Part shown: positions 20,232-29,244 of the stretch, piece by piece
Position numbering within the stretch: the stretch's first letter is position 1
Layout: each line of letters begins with the position of its first letter
From: Thiomicrorhabdus xiamenensis
GTDB taxonomy: Bacteria > Pseudomonadota > Gammaproteobacteria > Thiomicrospirales > Thiomicrospiraceae
Length of the DNA: 64,000 nucleotides
Reading direction: 5' to 3'
Assembly: GCF_013282625.1 (NCBI RefSeq)
Contig: NZ_CP054020.1
Span: 1,984,001-2,048,000 of the forward strand
Program-made: the position numbers and the translations under genes
Notes under the pieces: model-generated
What the model was told of the DNA's origin: nothing
Databases searched by the model: none
Seen by the model: the letters and a program-made list of their open reading frames with translations, nothing else

Positions 20232-21172
20232 GCCGTTTCTCCTGTTGCGACAGAATGATCTGCCGTTAAATCGATAAACACCTCTTCCAGCGTCGCATCG
20301 CGACTGATAATGTCTTCAACCGGTACGCCTGCCTGACTCAAATGCCCCAAGACATCCGCCAAAGCGACATCCTTATCGACACGGAAAATCAGCGCATTAG
20401 CTTCCGTTTCCACCAGAATTTCCTGTAACGGCTGCGGCAGTTGCGGAGTTTGCTGCAGATAGGTTTTTGGAACGACGACTTTCAGGTAACGATAGGCATG
20501 TTTAGACAACAGAGCCGAAGTCTGATCCAACGCTTTAATCTGTCCCTTCTGCATAATCGCAACACGATCACAAAGCGTCTCCGCCTCTTCCAGATAGTGG
20601 GTGGTCAGAATAATGGTATGCCCTTTTTTGTGCAATTCACGGGTAAAGTCCCACAAAGTACGACGCAAATCCACATCGACCCCGGCCGTCGGCTCATCCA
20701 GAACCAGCACCTGCGGTTTGTGCACCAGAGCCATTGCAATCAAAGCACGGCGTTTCATTCCGCCGGAAAGTTGATGGGTCAGAGAATCCGCTTTATCCGC
20801 CAGAGCCAGACGCTCCAACAGTTCATCAACCCAAGCCCGCTGCTCGCGCCCTTTAAGACCGAAGTAGCCGGATTGCAGCAGAAGCAATTCACGGATATTG
20901 AAAAAAGGATCGGCAATCAACTCCTGCGGTACCAACCCCAAAGCGCGACGGGTTTGGCGATAATCGGCAACGACATCCTGCCCCATGACCCTGATCGAAC
21001 CCGATGAAGGCACGACCAAACCGGACATGGCATTGATAAGCGTCGATTTACCGGCACCATTCGGCCCAAGAAGACCGAAAAAAGCCCCCTCTTCGACATC
21101 GAAGCTTACGCCCTTAAGGGCCTGTAAGTCTCCATACTGTTTTTTAACATTACAAAATTCAACGGCAGACAT
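20225..21172 (-). CDS. ABC transporter ATP-binding protein (YadG-like)
   Basis: 315 residues: Walker A GPNGAGKST, Q-loop LVPQELIADPF, signature LSGGMKRRALIAMAL and Walker B VLVLDEPTAGVD, then a C-terminal extension of about 90 residues typical of ABC-2 drug or lipid exporters. I chose ATG at 21172 since the family N-terminus (VEFCNVKKQYGDLQALKG) begins there; the ribosome-binding site is weak. Partner of the permease at 19467-20231. Confidence 0.92.
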   Translation of the reverse strand: MSAVEFCNVKKQYGDLQALKGVSFDVEEGAFFGLLGPNGAGKSTLINAMSGLVVPSSGSIRVMGQDVVADYRQTRRALGLVPQELIADPFFNIRELLLLQSGYFGLKGREQRAWVDELLERLALADKADSLTHQLSGGMKRRALIAMALVHKPQVLVLDEPTAGVDVDLRRTLWDFTRELHKKGHTIILTTHYLEEAETLCDRVAIMQKGQIKALDQTSALLSKHAYRYLKVVVPKTYLQQTPQLPQPLQEILVETEANALIFRVDKDVALADVLGHLSQAGVPVEDIISRDATLEEVFIDLTADHSVATGETAC

Positions 21173-21212
21173 AGAATAAGAAAAAATCGAGTTATATTGA
21201 AAGAAGAGACAA

Positions 21213-21506
21213 CTAAGAGAGAACGACAACCAACTCTTCAAGGTCATAGAGATCAAGCAGTGTTTCCACCTGATCACCGGCATTAATCAGCTCAATCGGC
21301 TGTTCGGCCTTAACCGCCCAATAAGCGATCAACGCCAAAACTGAGCTGTCCACTTTTCGGCTGGCGGAAAAATCCACTTTACGCACGGGTAAAGTAAGTA
21401 CGCGGTTCTTTTTCAACCACTTATCAAGATTGGAAACGGTCAGATCTTCCGGAAGAATCAAGGTAGCCTGATCCTGTTGCCAATTCGCGTCTAAGGGCTT
21501 CGCCAT
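21213..21506 (-). CDS. mlaB: STAS-domain protein MlaB
   Basis: Cytoplasmic STAS subunit that stabilises the MlaFEDB phospholipid transporter. 97 residues; the STAS helix motif RKVDSSVLALIAYW carries the conserved Asp-Ser pair. Located 10 bases after mlaC, the expected neighbour. Divergent family, so the call rests partly on position. Confidence 0.87.
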   Translation of the reverse strand: MAKPLDANWQQDQATLILPEDLTVSNLDKWLKKNRVLTLPVRKVDFSASRKVDSSVLALIAYWAVKAEQPIELINAGDQVETLLDLYDLEELVVVLS

Positions 21507-21515
21507 AAGTTCCGC

Positions 21516-22172
21516 CTAATTAACAGCCGGTTCGGATTGGATCGGCGTAGAGTCGTTCTTTTTCAACTCATCAATCACCGCATCCACGCCTTTTTGGTCG
21601 ATCATCGCTCCGTAAACGTTACGGAAACTGACCAGCGTACTGATATTGTTGAAAGTAAAATCGTACAACAACCACTTCTTGCTTTCCTTATCCTGGAAAG
21701 CGCGATAAATGACCTCGACGACCTGACCGTCTTTCATGGTAATCGTCGAGGTTACTTCTGCACGGCGCGGCTTAGGTTCCTTAACCTGATCGACCGAAGC
21801 GGAAACCACCTCCAGCTTCAGAAAGTTACTGGAGTAGCTGCGGATCAAATTCTTGGTAAAAGCCTCGATAAACTCCTGACGCTGCTTATCACTCGCAGAA
21901 CGCCAGTGAATTCCCATAACGAAACGGGCCATTTTCTCTTGAGCAACATACGGCAGCACATACTCTTCAGCGAACTTAACCACTTCTTCGGTACTGCTCT
22001 GCAGCTTTTCGCGGTTTTCATCAACCTTAACAATCAGCAACTCGGAGAGCTCCTGAACCATTTTCCCCGGATCGTCCTGCGTTACCGCCTGAGCTTTCAG
22101 ACTCATCAGCCCAAGTATGAATACCAACCCTAATGACAACCAGAATCCGACAGTGCGAACATTTGTGTTCAT
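21516..22172 (-). CDS. mlaC: Periplasmic phospholipid carrier MlaC
   Basis: Shuttles phospholipids between the outer-membrane MlaA complex and inner-membrane MlaFEDB. 218 residues: signal peptide ending at QAV/KAQA, then the Tol-Tol-Ttg2 domain with LPYVAQEKMARFVMG, SYSSNFLKL, RAEVTSTITMKDGQ and WLLYDFTFNNISTLVSFRNVY. Two bases separate it from mlaD. Confidence 0.95.
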   Translation of the reverse strand: MNTNVRTVGFWLSLGLVFILGLMSLKAQAVTQDDPGKMVQELSELLIVKVDENREKLQSSTEEVVKFAEEYVLPYVAQEKMARFVMGIHWRSASDKQRQEFIEAFTKNLIRSYSSNFLKLEVVSASVDQVKEPKPRRAEVTSTITMKDGQVVEVIYRAFQDKESKKWLLYDFTFNNISTLVSFRNVYGAMIDQKGVDAVIDELKKNDSTPIQSEPAVN

Positions 22173-22174
22173 AT

Positions 22175-22642
22175 TTAGTCTCCGCTTTCCGTAAACTTAA
22201 CTAAAAATTGACCGATCAGCTCTTCCAGAACCAACGCCGACTGCGTGTATTCGATCTCAGAGCCGTCTTCCAGATACTCCATATCTCCGCCCGGCGTAAT
22301 CCCGATATACTGATCACCCAGCAGTCCGGAAGTCAAAATCGAAGCAGAAGAATCAAGCGACAACTCATTATACTGGCGATCGACATCCATCCACACACGT
22401 GCCTTAAAGGTCTTCTGATCGATCGTAATATTGGTCACACGGCCGATGACGACGCCACTAAGCTTGACCGGCGCACGAACCTTAAGGCCGCCGATATTGT
22501 TGAACAGCGCACTGATCTGATAACTTGGCGTCTCTTTCAAAGCCGAAAAATTACTGACCTGCAAAGCGATCATCAGTAAAGCGCCGAAGGTCATTACAAC
22601 CAAAGCACCCACCCACATTTCAAATTTTGTCTTTTGTTTCAT
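22175..22642 (-). CDS. mlaD: MCE-domain protein MlaD
   Basis: Inner-membrane anchored substrate-binding subunit forming the hexameric ring on MlaFE. 155 residues: one N-terminal transmembrane helix (about 10-28, WVGALVVMTFGALLMIAL), then a single MCE domain with LFNNIGGLKVRAPVKLSGVVIGRV and GLLGDQYIGITPGGD. Confidence 0.95.
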   Translation of the reverse strand: MKQKTKFEMWVGALVVMTFGALLMIALQVSNFSALKETPSYQISALFNNIGGLKVRAPVKLSGVVIGRVTNITIDQKTFKARVWMDVDRQYNELSLDSSASILTSGLLGDQYIGITPGGDMEYLEDGSEIEYTQSALVLEELIGQFLVKFTESGD

Positions 22643-22685
22643 CCTGACTCCTGATCAGCTCAAACGCTGTCAAACAACTGTTGCG

Positions 22686-23480
22686 CTAATCAAACATGAT
22701 TGCGGTTAAGATAAAGTCTAGCCCGAGCACGCCCAAGGAAGCATGCACGACTGTCCGGGTTGTAGCCAAACTGACGCCTTCCGAAGTCGGCACGGCATTG
22801 ACCCCTTGAAAAAGAGACACGATCGCGATTAATACCGCGAAAGCGACCGATTTAATAATTCCGTTAATGACATCGTCATTCCAGTCAACCGAGGAATTCA
22901 TCTGCGACCAAAAGGCGCCATTATCGACACCAAGCCAGCCTACCCCGACCATGTAACCGCCGATAATCCCCATAGCGGTAAACAGCAGAGCCAGCATCGG
23001 CAACGCCAAAATCGCCGCCATGAAACGTGGTGCATAGATATATTTCAGCGGATCAACGGCCATCATTTCCAACGCCGAGACCTGTTCGGTAGAACGCATA
23101 AGCCCGATCTCCGCCGTCAGTGCAGAACCGGCTCGACCGGCAAAAAGCAATGCCGCGACGACCGGCCCCAACTCGCGCAACAGCGACAGTGCGGTCATAG
23201 TTCCGACCGCTTCTTCGGAGTTATAGTCAACCAGCACATTATACCCCTGCAGACTCAGTACCATGCCGACGAAAAGCCCGGCGGTAAGAATAATCGGCAG
23301 AGACAGTACGCCCGCGATATAGACCTGCTTAACCCATAGATCAAAGCGTAGAAACGCCGCCGGCAGCGCCGGTAGCATTGACAGGACAAACAGAGCGCCC
23401 CGTCCGATCAAAGCCAAGCTGGAAAGAAAGCTGGCTCCGATCGATCCCAGAAATTCACTGATTGAAAAACGACCCCGCAT
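22686..23480 (-). CDS. mlaE: Phospholipid transport permease MlaE
   Basis: Membrane permease of the MlaFEDB phospholipid transporter. 264 residues, five or so hydrophobic segments, with the family blocks VKQVYIAGVLSLPIILTAGLFVGMV, ELGPVVAALLFAGRAGSALTAEIG, MRSTEQVSALEMMAVDP and the C-terminal GVSLATTRTVVHASL. Confidence 0.96.
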   Translation of the reverse strand: MRGRFSISEFLGSIGASFLSSLALIGRGALFVLSMLPALPAAFLRFDLWVKQVYIAGVLSLPIILTAGLFVGMVLSLQGYNVLVDYNSEEAVGTMTALSLLRELGPVVAALLFAGRAGSALTAEIGLMRSTEQVSALEMMAVDPLKYIYAPRFMAAILALPMLALLFTAMGIIGGYMVGVGWLGVDNGAFWSQMNSSVDWNDDVINGIIKSVAFAVLIAIVSLFQGVNAVPTSEGVSLATTRTVVHASLGVLGLDFILTAIMFD

Positions 23481-23531
23481 TTAAGTGCCCTAAATTAGTT
23501 AACTAAACCTGACAAACAGTCATTCGAAAAT

Positions 23532-24341
23532 TTATTTTGCATCTCGCAAAGCGTTCAAGCTTTGCTGATAAGAATCTTTACTGAAATGGAAAGGAACCGG
23601 CCCATCGGCCAAACCATGCACAAACTGATTCACGAAAGGATTCGATTCCGACAGAATCGTCTCCTTATCGCCCTGAGCAATGATCTTTCCTTCCGATATA
23701 ACGCACACATAATCGGCGATCGAAAGTACCTCGTCCACATCGTGCGACACGACAACCGAAGTCAAGCCCAAAGCCTCGTTCAGCTTGCCGATCAGTTCGA
23801 TCAAAACCCCCATAGTGATGGGGTCTTGTCCAACAAACGGCTCGTCGTAAAAGATCATGTCCGGATCGAGCGTAATGGCTCTCGCCAGAGCTACGCGGCG
23901 AGACATACCGCCGGAAAGTTGCGCCGGCATCAGATGACGGGCACCTCTAAGACCGACGGCCTGAAGCTTCATCTGCACCAAAGGCTCGATAATGTCATCC
24001 GGCAACTTGGTATGCTCGCGCAATGGAAAGGCGACATTCTCGAAGACGTTCAAATCGCCAAGAAGTGCTCCGCTCTGGAACAACATGCCCATACGGCGGC
24101 GCAGTTCATACAACTTTGACCGTGACAGCTTGTGGACATCCTGTCCATCGACCAGAATCCGTCCTTTATCAGGCAGCAGCTGACCCGCGATCAATTTGAG
24201 CAAGGTCGTCTTACCGGTTCCGCTTGGCCCCATAATCGCAGTCACTTTCCCACGGGGAATCTGCAAACTGATGTCATCAAAAATGACGCGTTCGTCGCGC
24301 GAGAAACTAACACCTTCAATCTGAATTAAACTATCCGCCAT
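23532..24341 (-). CDS. mlaF: Phospholipid transport ATPase MlaF
   Basis: ATPase of the Mla system. 269 residues: Walker A GPSGTGKTT (38-46), signature LSGGMSRR near 142, Walker B MIFYDEPFVGQDP, switch His in VVVSHDVDE. First gene of the operon mlaFEDCB, exporter pair, ibaG, murA, hisG, hisD. No clear promoter was found in the 160 bases upstream, apart from a hairpin at 24395-24413. Confidence 0.96.
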   Translation of the reverse strand: MADSLIQIEGVSFSRDERVIFDDISLQIPRGKVTAIMGPSGTGKTTLLKLIAGQLLPDKGRILVDGQDVHKLSRSKLYELRRRMGMLFQSGALLGDLNVFENVAFPLREHTKLPDDIIEPLVQMKLQAVGLRGARHLMPAQLSGGMSRRVALARAITLDPDMIFYDEPFVGQDPITMGVLIELIGKLNEALGLTSVVVSHDVDEVLSIADYVCVISEGKIIAQGDKETILSESNPFVNQFVHGLADGPVPFHFSKDSYQQSLNALRDAK

Positions 24342-24394
24342 GGCTCTCTACATTTAATTTTAGTTTTCCACCCAATTTTCCACTCAAGGAAAGT

Positions 24395-24413
24395 CGCGGT
24401 GTTAAGTACCGCG
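24395..24413. other. Hairpin upstream of mlaF
   Basis: CGCGGT / ACCGCG 6-bp inverted repeat with a 7-nt loop, 54 bases before the mlaF start. There is no T-run on the minus strand, so termination is unlikely; it may be a leader hairpin or an operator. Confidence 0.35.
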
Positions 24414-24502
24414 TTTAGTTTAACGTTTCCTAATAAGCACGCAAATAATTAAATTGTGAATATATTATTGCTGCCAAAGGGCGCGAGTCTCCCCTTTTTA
24501 AC

Positions 24503-25141
24503 TCAATACCCCAGCAGTTCGGCAACGGTTTTAAGGTTCTGCACCGAGCTAATCGACATTTCCGGATTGGCTACACAGACCGGCACCGCCGACTTCTGCT
24601 GCGGAATGGAGGCAACAAGATCTTTCAATAAATCGGCCTGCTGCTTGCCGTCTTGCGGTAAATCGTTAATCCACGCCATCGGCTGGCCGGAGACAACAAC
24701 ACCGTCATTGCGCCATGACCAACCCGGAAACGTCAAACGGGACGAGACAAGCGTTACCGGGAGGCCCTGTATTTCGCTCGGAGGCAACTGCATTTCTGCC
24801 AAAACCGCACATCCGATCAAACGCTCGGCAAAGTCGCTACCCTGAGTCAGCTCAAGCAACCTTTCCAGCTGCGCCAATTGCTCTTCGGCCACAATTAACA
24901 GCAGCAGTGTATTCTCGTTCAGACAGTCGACAAAATCGTCAAACGGTTCCTCGTCCAACCCTTCATCAAGCAACCAGGGCAGCCATATATGCTGTGGAAT
25001 TGCGGCCAGGCGGAAATGATTCAAATAGAAATCCAAACGCCACTCTTCCGGCAAATCATCCGGATAAAAAGTGTCCTGCCATTGCGAATACTGCCACCCG
25101 AGAGTGGTCACTTCCAGATTATCCAATCTAAGATTTTCCAT
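24503..25141 (-). CDS. DUF72-like protein, short and divergent
   Basis: 212 residues. The N-terminal segment VTTLGWQYSQWQDTFYPDDLPEEWRLDFYLNHF resembles the start of DUF72/YecE proteins (GTSGWSY..W...FYP..L...W...Y...F), but the later conserved motifs of that family are hard to find and the chain is about 40 residues shorter than a usual DUF72 protein. Function unknown. The ATG at 25141 has GGGA upstream; a TTG nine codons earlier is less likely. Lies 161 bases before mlaF on the same strand. Confidence 0.65.
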   Translation of the reverse strand: MENLRLDNLEVTTLGWQYSQWQDTFYPDDLPEEWRLDFYLNHFRLAAIPQHIWLPWLLDEGLDEEPFDDFVDCLNENTLLLLIVAEEQLAQLERLLELTQGSDFAERLIGCAVLAEMQLPPSEIQGLPVTLVSSRLTFPGWSWRNDGVVVSGQPMAWINDLPQDGKQQADLLKDLVASIPQQKSAVPVCVANPEMSISSVQNLKTVAELLGY

Positions 25142-25458
25142 AAAGTCCCGTCCCCCGCGATCACTCAATAACTCAAGCTGAAATGGTTACTCAAAATAAA
25201 AAGCCCGCTTATTTTAGGAGCTAATGCACAGAATTGCCAAAATATCTAAACACACAAACCGTTCCGAGATTGTGACAAACTGCTGCAAAGCCTGCCAGAG
25301 TGGCCCGTAACGGTGATCTGCGGCGAAAAAACAAGCAACATCCAGACGATTATCTCCATAGATTAGATAGCAGGAGTTATAAATATGTTTTATATTGTTA
25401 AACAATTTCCGCTATAATCTCAGCCCGAAAAAAGATAACTTACTGAATTCATACGCCT
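25142..25458. other. Divergent intergenic region before yrbG
   Basis: 317 bases between the DUF72-like gene (minus) and yrbG (plus). The right end holds a perfect TATAAT. I see no small gene, tRNA or strong hairpin in the rest. Confidence 0.6.
25413..25418 (+). promoter_or_regulatory. Probable -10 box of the yrbG-lpt promoter
   Basis: Perfect TATAAT 41 bases before the yrbG ATG. The best -35 candidate (TTTATA at 18 bases) is weak, so assignment rests on the -10 box and position. Confidence 0.55.
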
Positions 25459-26451
25459 ATGACAACAACACTTATCCTTCCAAGCTTGCTGCTCATAATC
25501 GGCCTGGCGCTTCTGGTTTGGAGCTCCGATGTCTTTATTGACGGTGCGGCGAGCACCGCAACACATATGAAGATATCCCCCCTGATTATCGGTGTTGTCG
25601 TTCTTGGCTTCGGTACCTCCATGCCGGAAATCATTGTGGCGATTCTGGCCGCCCTGGAAGGCAGCCCAAGCTTGGCAATCGGTAACGCCATAGGTTCAAA
25701 CATCGCCAATATCGGTCTGGTTCTCGGAATTACCGCACTGATCACCCCTGTCATCGTAAAATCCTCCATACTCAAACGTGAACTGCCGGTTCTACTGGCT
25801 ATTTCGTTCGGTGTCTACCTATTGGTTCTGGATGGCAACTTAGGCATGTGGGACGGTGTGATTCTGCTGATTGTCCTGGTAACCGTCATGACCTGGATGA
25901 TTAGAAGCAATAAAGCTCTAGACCCATCCGACCCCCTGGCGCAGGAAACTGCTCATGAGATGGAAGAAATCGCGGATCTTTCGCAGAAAAAAGCCCTGAT
26001 TTATCTGATCGGAGGCCTGATCATTCTGATGATCAGTGCACGCATGATGGTGTCCGGCGCCGTCGAAATCGCCCAATTTTTCGAAGTCCCAGAAGTCGTA
26101 ATCGGTCTGACGATCATTGCAATCGGTACCAGCCTGCCTGAATTGGCCGCCGCCATCGCTGCCGCACGCAAAAATGAAGCCGACCTGATTATCGGCAATA
26201 TCGTCGGCTCCAACCTGTTTAATATTCTCGCGGTTCTTGCGGTTCCGGCTCTTCTAGCACCATCCCTTCTTGAACCGGAAATCCTGAACATCGACATGCC
26301 GTTCATGCTTGCCTTAACCGTCGCCATGCTGCTCTTGGCTTTATCCAAAAGCGGCGAAGCTAAAATCAATCGCCTACGTGGCTTTTTGCTAAGCCTTGCC
26401 TTCTTGAGTTATTTGTATATGCTTTATCTGCGTTCCACCGGTTCGCTGTAA
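25459..26451 (+). CDS. yrbG: Calcium/sodium antiporter family protein (YrbG-like)
   Basis: Inner-membrane exchanger of the CaCA family. 330 residues, about ten helices in two inverted halves, each with its alpha-repeat: GFGTSMPEIIVAI...GNAIGSNIANIGLVLG and AIGTSLPELAAAI...GNIVGSNLFNILAVLAV. In E. coli the homologue heads the same kds-lpt gene block, with kdsD next; kdsD is absent here. Transport specificity not tested by sequence. Confidence 0.93.
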   Translation: MTTTLILPSLLLIIGLALLVWSSDVFIDGAASTATHMKISPLIIGVVVLGFGTSMPEIIVAILAALEGSPSLAIGNAIGSNIANIGLVLGITALITPVIVKSSILKRELPVLLAISFGVYLLVLDGNLGMWDGVILLIVLVTVMTWMIRSNKALDPSDPLAQETAHEMEEIADLSQKKALIYLIGGLIILMISARMMVSGAVEIAQFFEVPEVVIGLTIIAIGTSLPELAAAIAAARKNEADLIIGNIVGSNLFNILAVLAVPALLAPSLLEPEILNIDMPFMLALTVAMLLLALSKSGEAKINRLRGFLLSLAFLSYLYMLYLRSTGSL

Positions 26452-26486
26452 AACCGACCAATATAAACCAGGGAAACTGAACGATT

Positions 26487-27032
26487 ATGCAGATCGCCGC
26501 AGACATTGCCGCTAAAGCCAAAAAGATCAAATTTCTGATTCTGGACGTTGACGGCGTCATGACCGACAACCGTCTGTACTATTCCGACGACGGCCAAGAG
26601 ATAAAATCCTTTTATACCCGAGACGGACACGGCATGGTGCTTTTGAAAAAAAGCGGCGTAGATATCGGCATCATCACCGGGCGCAAATCCAACCTGGTCG
26701 CCAAGCGTTGCCAAGATCTGAAAATCGAACATCTTTATCAAGGCGTTCCGGATAAATTGCCGAGTTTCCTTGAACTGGTTGAAAAGCTTGGTCTCGAACT
26801 GGAACAAATCGCTTACATCGGAGATGATATTCTCGACTTGCCGATTCTTATGCGTGTCGGCTTCAGCGTCACGCCGGCAGACGGAGAAGAGGAAGTCAAA
26901 ACGCGCGTCGATTACACCTCTAGTTACATCGGCGGGAAAGGCGTTGTCCGCGAAGTGTGTGAAATCATCATGCGCTCTCAGGACACCTGGCAACAGCACA
27001 TGGACTTCTATATGCGAGGCCTTGCAGAATAA
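26487..27032 (+). CDS. kdsC: 3-deoxy-D-manno-octulosonate 8-phosphate phosphatase
   Basis: HAD-superfamily enzyme that removes phosphate from Kdo-8-P in lipopolysaccharide core synthesis. 181 residues without a cap domain: DVDGVMTDNRLYY (nucleophile Asp20, Asp22), RDGHGMVLLKKSGVDIGIITGRKS, KIEHLYQGVPDK and YIGDDILDLPIL. Sits 35 bases after yrbG and before lptC as in E. coli. Confidence 0.96.
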   Translation: MQIAADIAAKAKKIKFLILDVDGVMTDNRLYYSDDGQEIKSFYTRDGHGMVLLKKSGVDIGIITGRKSNLVAKRCQDLKIEHLYQGVPDKLPSFLELVEKLGLELEQIAYIGDDILDLPILMRVGFSVTPADGEEEVKTRVDYTSSYIGGKGVVREVCEIIMRSQDTWQQHMDFYMRGLAE

Positions 27033-27063
27033 GCCCGTCATAAACTTTCTGCATTTTATGTTT

Positions 27064-27069
27064 TATAAT
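27064..27069 (+). promoter_or_regulatory. Possible internal promoter (-10) before lptC
   Basis: Perfect TATAAT in the 69-base kdsC-lptC gap, 38 bases before the lptC ATG. No good -35 match at normal spacing. Internal promoters for lptC/lptA are known in E. coli, which makes this position plausible. Confidence 0.35.
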
Positions 27070-27101
27070 AGGTGCTTCAAAATGGTTAACCAAAAACACC
27101 T

Positions 27102-27707
27102 ATGCGCCTGACTCCTTCAAAACTGCTGATTTCCACGCTTACTCTGGCCGCTGTAGCGATCTGGACCAACGTCTGGCTTGAATCCAGTCAGAAAGAGCAG
27201 GTTAGCGATATTGCCGCAACCTTGAAGGAAGCAACCTGGCAGTTCAGCGAGACGCAAATTTGGCGTCCGGGCATCGAAACCGAGAGCAATACTCTCAACT
27301 TTACCGCCGGACAGATCCGTTACCAGCAGAACCGAGAACTCAGCCATATCGACCAGCTGGTTCTAGTAGATTTCCGACAGAACAGCCTCAACCTGATCAG
27401 CAGTCAAGTTGCCGTTCTTGACCCCCAATTCAATATCACTCTTTCGCAGAATGTCCGCTTTAGCCACTATGCGCAACAGGACGAAACACCCGCTTGGCAG
27501 CAACAAATTCAGCTCACCGGGGAACAATTTACCTATAATAATCCTCAACGCCGCCTGACAAGTTCGCAACCCGTTACGATTACCCAGCTGTATGCCGTCA
27601 CCGAAGCCGGAAGCCTAAGCGCCGACTTAACCAACGGCGAATGGCTGTTCTCTGACGGCGTCAAAGGAACGATACAACCGCAGACAATGGCGAAAGACGA
27701 CAAGTAA
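27102..27707 (+). CDS. lptC: LPS export protein LptC
   Basis: Bitopic inner-membrane protein that links LptBFG to the periplasmic LptA bridge. 201 residues: one N-terminal helix (SKLLISTLTLAAVAIWTNVWL) followed by a periplasmic beta-jellyroll with the LptC patterns (LTFTAGQIRY-like NTLNFTAGQIRY, LTSSQPVTI, GSLSADLTNGEWLFSDGVKGTI). Weak primary sequence conservation is normal for LptC; position between kdsC and lptA confirms it. No clear ribosome-binding site. Confidence 0.92.
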   Translation: MRLTPSKLLISTLTLAAVAIWTNVWLESSQKEQVSDIAATLKEATWQFSETQIWRPGIETESNTLNFTAGQIRYQQNRELSHIDQLVLVDFRQNSLNLISSQVAVLDPQFNITLSQNVRFSHYAQQDETPAWQQQIQLTGEQFTYNNPQRRLTSSQPVTITQLYAVTEAGSLSADLTNGEWLFSDGVKGTIQPQTMAKDDK

Positions 27708-27722
27708 AAGCCAGGAATAATC

Positions 27723-28262
27723 ATGCCAAATGCTCCCCATACCTTTCAGCACATATTGAACAAGCTTCTGCTCGGAGGCGCTCTGTGTCTCTTTGCCTTG
27801 ACCCCTCTGCATGCCGAAGAACGACCGTCTGAAAGTCAGGAACCGATTAAAATCAGCGCCGATCGCCTGCTGGTCAACGAGAAGCAAGGCGTCAGCCGCT
27901 ACCAGGGGAATGTTCTGGTAAACCAAGGCTCCCTCCAGCTTCAAGGCGAACAGATCGAAATTGTTCATCCTGGCAATCAGCTGCAGAAGATCGAAATTCT
28001 CGGTAAACCGGCGCGTTTCCAGCGTGTCGACGCCAGCACACAGAATCTGACACGAGGAGAGGCTGAGAAAATCATCTATCAGGCGGACAAAGACATTTTG
28101 ACCTTTATCGGCAATGCTCGGGTCGAAGAGAACGGTAAACACCAGATTAGTGGCTCCAAACTGGTGTACGATCTGCAGAAACAGACATTACAGGCTCAGA
28201 GCGACAGTCAGAAGCAGAACCGAGTCGAAGTGATTCTGGTTCCCGAGCAGAAAAACAAATAA
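27723..28262 (+). CDS. lptA: LPS transport periplasmic protein LptA
   Basis: Forms the periplasmic filament that carries lipopolysaccharide to LptDE. 179 residues: signal peptide ending LTPLHAEE, then the OstA domain with PIKISADRLLVNEKQGVSRYQGNV, GSLQLQGEQIEI and the C-terminal SGSKLVYDLQKQTLQAQ. Between lptC (15 bases) and lptB (30 bases). Confidence 0.94.
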   Translation: MPNAPHTFQHILNKLLLGGALCLFALTPLHAEERPSESQEPIKISADRLLVNEKQGVSRYQGNVLVNQGSLQLQGEQIEIVHPGNQLQKIEILGKPARFQRVDASTQNLTRGEAEKIIYQADKDILTFIGNARVEENGKHQISGSKLVYDLQKQTLQAQSDSQKQNRVEVILVPEQKNK

Positions 28263-28292
28263 TCCATCAACCTAAAAGACTGAATCGAATCC

Positions 28293-29015
28293 ATGGCTCA
28301 TTTCTACGCGCGCAATCTGGCAAAAAGTTATAAAAAGCGACAAGTCGTTACCCAGGTCGATCTGGATGTACACAGTGGTGAGGTTGTCGGCCTGCTCGGA
28401 CCGAACGGTGCCGGCAAGACCACGACTTTCTATATGATGACCGGGCTGATCAAAAACGATGGCGGGCAGATCTTTCTCGACAATCACGATATAACGAATA
28501 TGCCAATTCATGAGCGCGCTCATTTGGGAATCGGTTATCTCCCTCAGGAAAGCTCCATCTTTCGCCAACTGACCGTCGCCGACAACATTAAAGCGATACT
28601 GGAAATGCGCAAGGAACTGGATCGCGACCAAAGAGCGCAACTTTTCGAGAGTCTGGTTGACGACCTGCAAATCGGCCATATCCTCGAGCAACCCGGCCAA
28701 GCGCTTTCCGGCGGTGAACGCCGCCGTGTCGAGATTGCCCGCGCTCTGGCGATGGAGCCGAAATTCATTCTACTTGACGAGCCTTTCGCAGGGGTCGACC
28801 CGATCTCCGTCAAGGATATTCAAAACATTGTGATTCACCTCAAAGAGCGTGACATCGGCGTACTGATCACTGACCACAATGTACGCGAAACCCTTGGCGT
28901 CTGCGACCACGCCTATATCCTGCATGCAGGAACCATTCTCGCTAAAGGGCCTCCGCAGGAAGTGCTCGAACACCCTGAAGTCAGAAGAGTCTACCTCGGT
29001 GAGAACTTTGCATAA
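28293..29015 (+). CDS. lptB: LPS export ATP-binding protein LptB
   Basis: Cytoplasmic ATPase driving LptB2FGC. 240 residues, full length: [59 protein letters not shown] and [20 protein letters not shown], the standard LptB wording. rpoN, which follows lptB in most gammaproteobacteria, is missing; a 229-base spacer leads to hpf. Confidence 0.97.
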   Translation: MAHFYARNLAKSYKKRQVVTQVDLDVHSGEVVGLLGPNGAGKTTTFYMMTGLIKNDGGQIFLDNHDITNMPIHERAHLGIGYLPQESSIFRQLTVADNIKAILEMRKELDRDQRAQLFESLVDDLQIGHILEQPGQALSGGERRRVEIARALAMEPKFILLDEPFAGVDPISVKDIQNIVIHLKERDIGVLITDHNVRETLGVCDHAYILHAGTILAKGPPQEVLEHPEVRRVYLGENFA

Positions 29016-29122
29016 AGAAATAAAATTTGTCAAAAATTCAGCATTTCTTGAGCGGAGTCATATTAAATTTTTCTTGTAAAAAATTGCACCGATTCGGATC
29101 TTTCATTTAATAAAACAACTGC

Positions 29123-29202
29123 TATACTGAAATTGAAGACAGGAAAAAGAGCCTAAAATAATAAAAGAGAGTTTATAATCCCTTCTTTTTAAAATGACTC
29201 TC
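29123..29202 (+). promoter_or_regulatory. Probable promoter region of hpf
   Basis: The lptB-hpf spacer contains two -10-like boxes, TATACT at 29123-29128 and a perfect TATAAT at 29174-29179, neither with a good -35. The second lies inside a 6-bp perfect inverted repeat, GAGAGT (29167-29172) and ACTCTC (29197-29202), which could be an operator. GGAG precedes the hpf ATG. Confidence 0.4.
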
Positions 29203-29244
29203 ACACTTGTCAAATCGCAATCAGATAACTAAAGGAGCGATTGT

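Noticed and set aside
26424-27041. 205-codon minus-strand open frame
   Set aside because: Antisense shadow of kdsC.
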